9,337 bases of DNA from an uncultured bacterium (GTDB taxonomy: Bacteria > Cyanobacteriota > Vampirovibrionia > Gastranaerophilales > Gastranaerophilaceae): positions 1 through 9,337 of the forward strand of contig CALAWF010000081.1 in the NCBI GenBank assembly GCA_937894665.1, read 5' to 3'. The translations under genes were made by a program, and so were the position numbers. Position 1 is the stretch's first letter. Every line of letters starts with the position of its first letter. The notes beneath the pieces are model-generated. The model was not told the origin of the DNA. It was given only the letters and a program-made list of their open reading frames with translations, and did no database searches. Positions 1-5,163 of the stretch are shown here, in pieces.

Positions 1-505
1 CTTTATCTTTGTATTTATCTTGCAACATTGCCAAGTATTGATTTTCAACAACCAAAGCATCTGCTCTATCAGAATCTGACAAAGTTTTTAAATATGGGTC
101 ATCTGTAACATCTTGACCTAAAGTTCTTAATTTTGAAGCTCCAACGTAGTATGATTTAGAACCATCGTCAGCAACTTGTCTTGTAACCATTACTGAACCG
201 TTAGAAACAACTGATTCTTCCAATGTTTCACGAGTATAGTTCAAAATGTAAGAACCATCTTTTGTTGCGATTAAAGAATTGATAGTGTTAGTTTCTGAAC
301 CATCTGTGAAAGAATATGTAATCTTTGTATAATCTGAACTTGAAGGTGGAGTAGGAACATCCATATTAGTCAAACGGCTGTAGTAGCTAGAAGACTCATT
401 TGACAAAGTTGTTCTTTGTTGGTTGATTTGTTGTCCTTCATATTCAACGTTTGTTTTACGAGCTGTAAGGCTTAAAAATCTAGCCTGAGAAGCACTCATA
501 CCCAT
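1..505 (-). CDS. Hypothetical protein, 5' part (C-terminus beyond window start)
   Basis: An open frame of 168 codons starts at an ATG (503-505) and runs off the left edge without a stop. A clear Shine-Dalgarno sequence AAAGGAA (513-519) sits 7 bases before the ATG and fixes this start. The protein begins MGMSASQARFLSLTARKTNVEYEGQQ and continues with a polar, Ser/Thr/Tyr/Asn-rich region, a Pro-rich patch (PTPPSSS, about residues 51-57) and a predicted coil/strand mix ending in Asp-rich text. There is no signal peptide or membrane segment. I recognise the MGMSASQAR opening as recurring in hypothetical proteins of Gastranaerophilales, but know no function. The opening (helix, Arg/Gln-rich) loosely recalls structural proteins with N-terminal coiled coils, which is only an impression. 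It lies downstream of waaA on the same strand, with 92 bases between, so it could be co-transcribed or have its own promoter. Confidence 0.75.
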   Translation of the reverse strand, partial: MGMSASQARFLSLTARKTNVEYEGQQINQQRTTLSNESSSYYSRLTNMDVPTPPSSSDYTKITYSFTDGSETNTINSLIATKDGSYILNYTRETLEESVVSNGSVMVTRQVADDGSKSYYVGASKLRTLGQDVTDDPYLKTLSDSDRADALVVENQYLAMLQDKYKDK

Positions 506-597
506 AATGGATTTCCTTTCATTTAAATTTCCTTACTCAATATATCGGAATCCATTTTGCAAAACTTTAATAATTTAAGTCTTTATGTAACAATTCG

Positions 598-1932
598 TTA
601 CAATATTTCTTTAAGTTCTTTTATAACTACGTCTAAAGCCCCTTGTTGGTCATTAAATACTTTAGAACAATCTTCGCATGCTTGTTTATAAAACTCATTA
701 TCAGACAATAATTTTTCCATATAATCTGATAATTCTGCAGGAGTTTTTACAATTTTACCGGCTTTTGTTCTTGCAAGTAACCAGTAAATATCACGGAAGT
801 TGTGAATAGAAGGACCGGTTATTGTAGGCTTTGAATAAACAGTAGCTTCTAAAGGATTATGTCCGCCTGTTTTATTGAAACTTCCACCGATAAATGCAAA
901 ATGACACATTGCATACATTTTGCTCAATTCACCCATTGTATCAAGGACAATAACATCTTTTTCTCTAAAAGTATCCCCTTTTGACCTAAATCCATAATTC
1001 AAATTCAAAGAATCTAAAATTTGAATTATATGTGGCAGTCTTGTTGTATGACGAGGAACAAGTAACAATTTTATATCGGAATATCTTTGAAGTTTTTCTT
1101 TAAAAATATTCAAAACAATTTCATCTTCTCCTTTATGAGTACTTCCGGCGATAATTACCCTATAACCATCCTGCCCTATATCAATTTTTTCGTCTGATTT
1201 TTTTACGTCAAACTTTAAGTTCTTCATAACAGAAGTTCTATCAATCGGTGCTCCAATAGATACAAGTTTGTTCATATCAATTTCGCTCTGAGTAAGAATT
1301 TTTGTATATTTGCTCAAAACTAGTTTGAAGAAATGACCGAAAAATCTATATAATTTGTATGTAGAATCTGACATTCTTCCATTTATGCAATATAATTTTA
1401 TTCCTTTTGAGTTACAAGAAAAAGAAAATACCGGCCACAATTCAGTTTCTGCAATCAAAACTACAGTAGGCTTGATTTTCATCAAAAATGAATCAACGCA
1501 ATAAGGAATATCAAATGGGAAATAAGTTATAAAATCCGCAATTTTATCATACTTCTTATGAGCAATTTCTTGCCCTGTTTTTGTTCCTGTAGTTACAACA
1601 ATTTTGTAATCCGGAAAAGTTTCTTTGGTCTTTTTAATCAAATTTTCTAAAGCAATAACTTCACCAACAGAAACACCATGGTACATTATTACTTTATCCC
1701 CAAGATGAGGATTTTTGAAAAATCCAAGTTTTTCTTTCCAACCATATAAAAATTTGCCGTTAAAAACTCTTACAATATAATAAAACGGCAATAAAAGTAT
1801 AAATAGAATTGTAGAAATAAGTCCATATAAAAATAATTCACTGAACATTGAAACTACAATTAAAACCAACAATATTAAAATAATAGAATATATAATCATA
1901 ATACCGAAATTATACAACAAATACGGTAACAT
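598..1932 (-). CDS. waaA: 3-deoxy-D-manno-octulosonic acid (Kdo) transferase, WaaA/KdtA
   Basis: Transfers Kdo from CMP-Kdo to the lipid A precursor at the cytoplasmic face of the inner membrane; it therefore implies an LPS-type outer membrane. Numbering is from the ATG at 1932 (444 aa). Seen: hydrophobic N-terminus (about 7-55); N-terminal GT-B domain with HGVSVGE (85-91), whose Glu91 matches the catalytic Glu of WaaA; TTGTKTG (114-120); YFPFDIP (137-143); AETELWP (161-167); then the C-terminal domain with AGSTHKGEDE (262-271), VPRH (292-295) and the sugar-nucleotide motif GGSFNKTGGHNPLE (349-362). The start is uncertain. A GTG at 1947 and ATGs at 1932, 1899 and 1848 are all in frame and none has a Shine-Dalgarno sequence. 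The 1932 start gives two hydrophobic stretches; the 1848 start gives the single anchor and about 40-residue lead usual in this family. It diverges from folK. Product confident, start not. Confidence 0.93.
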   Translation of the reverse strand: MLPYLLYNFGIMIIYSIILILLVLIVVSMFSELFLYGLISTILFILLLPFYYIVRVFNGKFLYGWKEKLGFFKNPHLGDKVIMYHGVSVGEVIALENLIKKTKETFPDYKIVVTTGTKTGQEIAHKKYDKIADFITYFPFDIPYCVDSFLMKIKPTVVLIAETELWPVFSFSCNSKGIKLYCINGRMSDSTYKLYRFFGHFFKLVLSKYTKILTQSEIDMNKLVSIGAPIDRTSVMKNLKFDVKKSDEKIDIGQDGYRVIIAGSTHKGEDEIVLNIFKEKLQRYSDIKLLLVPRHTTRLPHIIQILDSLNLNYGFRSKGDTFREKDVIVLDTMGELSKMYAMCHFAFIGGSFNKTGGHNPLEATVYSKPTITGPSIHNFRDIYWLLARTKAGKIVKTPAELSDYMEKLLSDNEFYKQACEDCSKVFNDQQGALDVVIKELKEIL

Positions 1933-1937
1933 GTTGA
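1909..1937 (-). promoter_or_regulatory. Candidate waaA promoter, facing away from folK
   Basis: On the minus strand TCAACA (1932-1937, 4 of 6 matches to the -35 consensus) is followed after 17 bases by a perfect TATAAT (1909-1914). Transcription would start near 1902, inside the longest waaA frame. This favours the in-frame ATG at 1848 (or a near-leaderless start at 1899) over the ones upstream. Its -35 box overlaps that of the folK promoter on the other strand. Confidence 0.45.
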
Positions 1938-1962
1938 CAATATACACAAAAATTTATAAAAT
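1934..1962 (+). promoter_or_regulatory. Candidate folK promoter, predicted leaderless
   Basis: A perfect -35 TTGACA (1934-1939) and TAAAAT (1957-1962, 5 of 6) are separated by exactly 17 bases. The folK ATG begins at 1969, only 6 bases after the -10 box, so the predicted transcription start falls on or beside the start codon. There is no Shine-Dalgarno sequence before that ATG, which agrees with leaderless translation. Confidence 0.55.
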
Positions 1963-1968
1963 CGGATT

Positions 1969-2475
1969 ATGGCAATAGCATATTTAAGTTTAGGTTCAAA
2001 TAAAGGCGACCGCATCGGCTATGTACAACAAGCAGCTAGTTTGCTTGGAGCAGATGAGGGAATTACTATCGTGCGTTCTTCATCTTTCTATGAAACAGAA
2101 CCTTGGGGAACCGATACAAAAACTTGGTTTGTTAATGCTGTAATCGAAATTAAAACAAAGTATTCACCACAAGAACTTCTAAAAGCATGTCAAAGAATTG
2201 AAAATCAATTAGGAAGAGAAAGAAAAAATTCTAACACTTATGAAGATAGAACAATAGATATTGATATTTTGTTTTACAACAAAGATATTATAGAAGAAGA
2301 AAACTTAACCATTCCTCATAAATTTGTACACCTCAGAGCGTTTACACTTGTACCTATGATGGAATTGAATGCGGATTTTGTTCACCCTGTATTGCATAAA
2401 ACAATAGAAGAAATGCACAACGACCTTGAAAACCCTGAAATGGTATTTTTATATGGCACAAGAGTCGATTTTTAA
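1969..2475 (+). CDS. folK: 6-hydroxymethyl-7,8-dihydropterin pyrophosphokinase (HPPK)
   Basis: Transfers pyrophosphate from ATP to 6-hydroxymethyl-dihydropterin in folate synthesis; a soluble cytoplasmic enzyme of normal single-domain length (168 aa). Seen: the family opening AYLSLGSNKGDR (4-15); SSFYETEPWG (38-47) with the pterin-side loop; FVNAVIEI (54-61); IENQLGRER (77-85); and DRTIDIDILFY (93-103), in which Asp97 and Asp99 correspond to the magnesium-binding pair and Arg94 to the conserved Arg. The usual GPR of this motif reads YEDR here, a mild variation. Then IPHKFVHLRAFTLVPMMEL (115-133), typical of the C-terminal part. The start is fixed by the family N-terminus although it has no ribosome binding site. 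The next gene overlaps its last 23 bases, so the two are an operon. No other folate gene is present in the window. Confidence 0.95.
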   Translation: MAIAYLSLGSNKGDRIGYVQQAASLLGADEGITIVRSSSFYETEPWGTDTKTWFVNAVIEIKTKYSPQELLKACQRIENQLGRERKNSNTYEDRTIDIDILFYNKDIIEEENLTIPHKFVHLRAFTLVPMMELNADFVHPVLHKTIEEMHNDLENPEMVFLYGTRVDF

Positions 2476-3622
2476 TAAAACCGTTGCAATTATTGGAGCA
2501 GGTCCGGCGGGCTGTATTTGTGCAAAATTTTTACTTGAAAAAGGTATTATTCCAACCATCTTTGACAAGGGAAAATATTTAAGAACTATTCTTCCAACAG
2601 GAGGAGGGAGATGTAATCTTGCACACTCAGAGTTTGGCTTCAAAGAGCTGGCTAAAAACTATCCTCGAGGAGAAAAGTTTTTATACTCAGCTTTTTCAAA
2701 ATTCGGAACAAAAGAAACCATTGAGTTTTTTAATTCAATAGGAATAAAAACATACACTCAAGATGATAACAGAATTTTCCCAACATCAAACTCTTCTAAA
2801 GAAGTTCAAGAAAAATTATTGAAAGCAATTCAAAAATGTAACTTCGAACAAGAAGAAGTTAAACTAGTTGAAAAGTTAGACAATGGTTATAAAATCACAA
2901 CTAATAAGAGTAAATACGCTTTTGATATAGTAATCATTTCTATTGGCGGGCATTCTAATTTTGAAATACTTAAACCTTTAGATATTAAAATTGAACATCC
3001 TGTTCAAGCCCTCGTTGGACTTGTTACAAAAGAAAAATTTTCAAATATTTCGGGAGTTTCAATTAAAAATGTAAAAGCTAACGGAAAGGAATTTAAAAAA
3101 CTTGATAACGGAGATATAATTTTTACCCACAAAGGAATTTCCGGACCTTTGATTTATAAAATATCTTCAATCTATGCGAGAAAAGAAAAACCATACAAAA
3201 TAAGCTTGCAAATATTGAAAGATTTCAATTTGCAAGAATTGCTAGATAAAAATTCGCATAAAGAAATTAAAAATTTACTTGGTCAATTTGTTCCAAAATC
3301 CTTTGCAGCTTGGATTCTCAAAAACTTAGAAATTTCGGAAGACACCCCTTGCCACAAAATCAATGGCAAAACCAGAGATAAAATTTTAAATAAACTAACA
3401 AACTTTGAAATAACTATAACAGGGAATGTCCCAGATGGAGAAGTTGTAACTTGTGGCGGAATAAACTTGAAAGAAATAAATCCAACTACTATGGAGTCAA
3501 GAAAGCACCACGATTTGTATTTCTGTGGAGAAGTCATGGATATTGATGGATTTTGCGGAGGTTTTAATCTCCAAAATTGTTGGTCAACAGGCTTTATTGT
3601 CGCACAAGATATAAATTCTTAA
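2453..3622 (+). CDS. HI0933/BaiN-family NAD(P)/FAD-dependent flavoprotein
   Basis: Flavoprotein of the HI0933 (YhiN, BaiN) family; most members have no known substrate and one clade reduces bile-acid intermediates. From the ATG at 2453 it has 389 residues. Seen: FAD-binding GAGPAG (15-20); TGGGRCN (49-55), a family signature; FTHKGISGP in the middle; and near the C-terminus VVTCGGINLKEINPTTMES, then LYFCGEVMDIDGFCGGFNLQ, the second FAD signature. A TTG at 2426 would add nine residues but has no ribosome binding site; the ATG at 2453 places the Rossmann strand at the usual distance from the start. The gene overlaps folK by 23 bases, so translation is probably coupled. Odd: the family segment of the type GSTGDGY after the GG-S motif is missing (see findings). 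Physiological substrate unknown; assigning bile-acid activity would be unjustified. Confidence 0.9.
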   Translation: MAQESIFNKTVAIIGAGPAGCICAKFLLEKGIIPTIFDKGKYLRTILPTGGGRCNLAHSEFGFKELAKNYPRGEKFLYSAFSKFGTKETIEFFNSIGIKTYTQDDNRIFPTSNSSKEVQEKLLKAIQKCNFEQEEVKLVEKLDNGYKITTNKSKYAFDIVIISIGGHSNFEILKPLDIKIEHPVQALVGLVTKEKFSNISGVSIKNVKANGKEFKKLDNGDIIFTHKGISGPLIYKISSIYARKEKPYKISLQILKDFNLQELLDKNSHKEIKNLLGQFVPKSFAAWILKNLEISEDTPCHKINGKTRDKILNKLTNFEITITGNVPDGEVVTCGGINLKEINPTTMESRKHHDLYFCGEVMDIDGFCGGFNLQNCWSTGFIVAQDINS

Positions 3623-4074
3623 ACTTTAGTAAACTTTAGCATATAAAAACCAGAATTTTCAAACTCTTCCTTCTCTCCAGAATATTTAAAGCCCATTTTT
3701 TTATAAAAATCTATCGCTCTTTTATTTTTATCCAAAACATAAAGTAAAAATTTATCATTTCGAAGAAAAACTTCATTCAAAATTTTTGTACCAATACCAT
3801 TGTGTTGAAAAAATGGATCTACAAAAAATTCTTTTATATTAAACCATTTTCCTTTATTTTCTAGAGTTATAATAGCTTTGACAATTCCATCATCATATAC
3901 ATACAAATTATTCAGAGAATCTGGATTATTCAAACGCTTTATTTCTTTTAATACCTGCATTTGGTTAAAAGAAACATCATCATTATTAAATATTGAACGA
4001 TAGGTATCCCTTTTCGTAAAAATCAGAATTTCAGCAATTCGTGATATGTCTTTTTCTTCAGCATGTCTTAACAT
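3619..4074 (-). CDS. GNAT-family N-acetyltransferase
   Basis: A 151-residue single-domain protein with the GNAT fold, predicted to transfer an acetyl group from acetyl-CoA to an amine; the acceptor cannot be told. Seen: N-terminal LRHAEEKDISRIAEIL (2-17), the usual first strand and helix; motif A FFVDPFFQHNGIGTKIL (83-99) with the acetyl-CoA pyrophosphate loop Q90-x-x-G93-x-G95; and motif B AIDFYKKMGFKYSGE (120-134). It is cytoplasmic, with no signal or membrane segment. The ATG at 4074 is supported by AAGGA (4082-4086), 7 bases upstream. Its stop overlaps the end of the convergent flavoprotein gene by 4 bases. The ribosome binding site touches the T-tract of the terminator of the upstream gene, leaving little room for a promoter of its own; limited read-through is a possibility. 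Confidence 0.88.
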   Translation of the reverse strand: MLRHAEEKDISRIAEILIFTKRDTYRSIFNNDDVSFNQMQVLKEIKRLNNPDSLNNLYVYDDGIVKAIITLENKGKWFNIKEFFVDPFFQHNGIGTKILNEVFLRNDKFLLYVLDKNKRAIDFYKKMGFKYSGEKEEFENSGFYMLKFTKV

Positions 4075-4086
4075 AAAACAATCCTT

Positions 4087-4125
4087 AAAAAATAAGTGCT
4101 ATACACGAAATGATATAGCACTTAT
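4087..4125 (-). terminator. Rho-independent terminator of the His/Cys-head gene
   Basis: A perfect 12-bp stem (4092-4103 with 4114-4125) with a 10-base loop is followed on the minus strand by six T residues (4092-4087, overlapping the stem end by one base). It begins 6 bases after the stop codon of the gene ending at 4131. There is no T-tract on the plus strand, so it acts for minus-strand transcripts only. Confidence 0.85.
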
Positions 4126-4130
4126 AAAGA

Positions 4131-4487
4131 TTATGCAACAGAGTAGATTTTTACAGAAGGTTCTCCTTCCCAGAAAGGTGAAAGACCTGTTGCAACATCA
4201 TTCTTAAATAATTCAGAAACTAAATAAGCCTTAGCATTTTCTACACAGTCAAAACCATGTAAAACTTGAATATCTTCATCTCGAATTAAAAGTTCTTTCG
4301 TTAACGCACCTTCAATACTATTTAAAAAAGGCTCCTTATAGTCATAAAAAACCTTTGCAGCGGCTGGACGATTTTCATTATTTATAACCATTGAAATTTC
4401 TAAATAAGCCTTTACATTTTTTCTACAATGCTCATGATTTCTCTTACATTGATGTTTGTGTTCTTGATTACAATTTTCGTGTTCCAT
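4131..4487 (-). CDS. Small protein with His/Cys-rich head and ABM-like (monooxygenase-type) domain
   Basis: 118 residues. The first 24 are polar and hold five His (3, 10, 12, 18, 20) and three Cys (6, 14, 21), which looks like a metal-binding tail. From about residue 25 (VKAYLEISMVINNENRPAAA) to the end, the pattern strand, helix starting at the RPAAA segment, GALTKELLIRDEDIQVLHGF, then ENAKAYLVSELF recalls the dimeric ferredoxin-like fold of ABM or quinol-monooxygenase proteins. I assign that fold by pattern only; the substrate is unknown. It has no signal peptide, so it is cytoplasmic. The ATG at 4487 has a clear AAAGGA (4493-4498) upstream. It follows the HxlR gene on the same strand with 75 bases between and has its own strong promoter (4518-4546) and terminator (4087-4125). 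Regulators of the HxlR type often control quinone or electrophile detoxification genes, which fits an ABM-like neighbour. Confidence 0.7.
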   Translation of the reverse strand: MEHENCNQEHKHQCKRNHEHCRKNVKAYLEISMVINNENRPAAAKVFYDYKEPFLNSIEGALTKELLIRDEDIQVLHGFDCVENAKAYLVSELFKNDVATGLSPFWEGEPSVKIYSVA

Positions 4488-4517
4488 TTTATATCCTTTC
4501 TATTACCTAACGAAAAA

Positions 4518-4546
4518 AATATAGCAACACGAACAATAAATGTAAA
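4518..4546 (-). promoter_or_regulatory. Promoter of the His/Cys-head gene
   Basis: On the minus strand TTTACA (4541-4546, 5 of 6 to the -35 consensus), 17 bases, then TATATT (4518-4523, 5 of 6), preceded by the extended -10 TG (4525-4526). Predicted start near 4511, giving a 5' leader of about 24 bases with the ribosome binding site. A large palindrome ends 2 bases upstream of the -35 box. Confidence 0.7.
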
Positions 4547-4548
4547 TA

Positions 4549-4587
4549 TATTAGTAAAATTATTAGTTACTAATAATTTTATTAGTA
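4549..4587. repeat. 39-bp near-perfect palindrome, candidate HxlR operator
   Basis: The core arms AAAATTATTAGT (4556-4567) and ACTAATAATTTT (4569-4580) are perfect complements around a single T (4568). The symmetry extends outward to 4549/4587, with only two G/T positions unpaired as DNA. It covers the stop codon of the HxlR gene (4563-4565) and ends next to the -35 box of the downstream gene. HxlR proteins bind AT-rich palindromes as dimers, so an operator is plausible. It could instead be a weak terminator for the HxlR transcript, though the sequence after it on the minus strand is only moderately T-rich. Confidence 0.5.
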
Positions 4588-4970
4588 CTTGATTTCAGTT
4601 GATTACAAGACTTGCATGCGGGAAGTTTCTTCTCTATTTCTTCTACAGAATTCACCTTTGCCCAATTACAAATACTTTGTAAAATCGGTAAAACAGACTC
4701 ACCTTTTGAAGTTAAAGTATATTCAACTCGAATAGGAATTTCATTAAATTGTTCCCGACTTACAAGTCCATCATTTATCAACTCTTTCAACATTTCTGCA
4801 AGAACAGCATCGGAAATTGTTGTTAATTCTTTTTTTAATTGATTATAACGAATTTTAGGATATGAATATAAGACACATATAATCCTAGATTTCCACTTTC
4901 CCCCAAATATATCTAAACCATACTCCAATGGACACATTATTTCTTTTTCAATTTTTCTTCTATATTTCAT
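4563..4970 (-). CDS. HxlR-family winged-helix transcriptional regulator
   Basis: 135 residues with the full HxlR-type DNA-binding domain. Seen: CPLEYGLDIFGGKWKSRII (13-31), the family signature; RYNQLKKEL; then ISDAVLAEMLKELINDGLVSRE, the recognition helix and start of the wing; and RVEYTLTSKGESVLPIL leading to NWAK. Cys13 sits where the redox-sensing Cys of relatives such as YodB lies. The protein also has Cys32, Cys101 and a C-terminal Cys119-Lys-Ser-Cys122 pair, so thiol-based or metal sensing is possible. It acts in the cytoplasm as a dimer. The ATG at 4970 has GGAG (4979-4982) at 8 bases. It diverges from thrS and is followed on the same strand by the His/Cys-head protein, its likely target. 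The palindrome over its 3' end may be its operator. The inducer is unknown. Confidence 0.9.
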   Translation of the reverse strand: MKYRRKIEKEIMCPLEYGLDIFGGKWKSRIICVLYSYPKIRYNQLKKELTTISDAVLAEMLKELINDGLVSREQFNEIPIRVEYTLTSKGESVLPILQSICNWAKVNSVEEIEKKLPACKSCNQLKSSTNKIISN

Positions 4971-4993
4971 TATATCATCTCCAATAAAACTTT

Positions 4994-4999
4994 ATTATA
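4994..4999 (-). promoter_or_regulatory. Possible -10 box of the HxlR gene
   Basis: A perfect TATAAT on the minus strand, with a predicted start near 4987, just before the ribosome binding site. A perfect TTGACA (5011-5016) lies only 11 bases upstream, too close to form a standard pair. The box sits inside an inverted repeat CTTTAT-TAT-ATAAAG (4990-5004), and ATAAAG recurs at 5017-5022, so autoregulation there is conceivable. Confidence 0.35.
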
Positions 5000-5031
5000 T
5001 AAAGCAACTATGTCAAATAAAGTAGAGAAAC

Positions 5032-5059
5032 TTGTAATTATTTACCCCCGTACTATAAT
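5032..5059 (+). promoter_or_regulatory. Candidate distal thrS promoter
   Basis: TTGTAA (5032-5037, 4 of 6), 16 bases, then a perfect TATAAT (5054-5059). The predicted start near 5066 would give a leader of about 98 bases containing the hairpin and inverted repeat described below. One TTTACCC copy (5041-5047) lies between the two boxes. Confidence 0.5.
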
Positions 5060-5093
5060 TGTAATTGTAAGTAGTTAGAGGGATCCACCTCGA

Positions 5094-5141
5094 GGGTAAA
5101 TTTGATATATAAGGGTTTTTATATATAAGTTCGGTTTACCC
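5094..5141 (+). repeat. Inverted repeat and hairpin in the thrS upstream region
   Basis: GGGTAAA (5094-5100) is complementary to TTTACCC (5135-5141). Between them lies a second, perfect 8-bp stem (5105-5112 with 5119-5126) around a GGGTTT loop. Folded as RNA this makes a two-part stem ending 3 bases before the ribosome binding site AAAGGA (5145-5150) of thrS. TTTACCC also occurs at 5041-5047. Either an RNA leader element or a set of protein-binding half-sites would explain it. Confidence 0.5.
5102..5129 (+). promoter_or_regulatory. Candidate proximal thrS promoter
   Basis: TTGATA (5102-5107, 5 of 6), 16 bases, TATAAG (5124-5129, 5 of 6). Predicted start near 5136, leaving a short leader of about 28 bases with the ribosome binding site. 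It overlaps the inverted repeat, so if this is the real promoter the repeat flanks it as an operator would, rather than acting as RNA structure. Confidence 0.4.
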
Positions 5142-5163
5142 CTAAAAGGATAGAAAGAAGAAA

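Noticed and set aside
586..602. Hairpin TGTAAC-AATTC-GTTACA over the waaA stop codon as a terminator.
   Set aside because: The stem is only 6 bp and the following minus-strand sequence is not a T-tract.
2426..2452. TTG start of the flavoprotein, adding nine residues.
   Set aside because: No ribosome binding site, and the ATG at 2453 places the FAD-binding strand at the usual distance from the N-terminus.
4990..5022. ATAAAG/CTTTAT repeats at the HxlR promoter as an operator.
   Set aside because: Hexamers of A and T are frequent by chance in this composition, and they do not resemble the palindrome at 4549-4587; mentioned only with the -10 box.
5081..5094. GGATCC and CTCGAG (BamHI and XhoI sites) two bases apart before thrS, resembling a cloning linker.
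   Set aside because: Both flanks read as natural sequence of the same composition, there is no vector sequence, and the bases fit into the local GAGG/CCTC pairing. Chance is the simpler explanation, though a check against related genomes would settle it.
5066..5163. T-box riboswitch before thrS.
   Set aside because: The T-box core sequence (of the type GGGTGGNACCGCG) and a terminator hairpin with a T-tract before the gene are both absent, and no specifier stem is recognisable.
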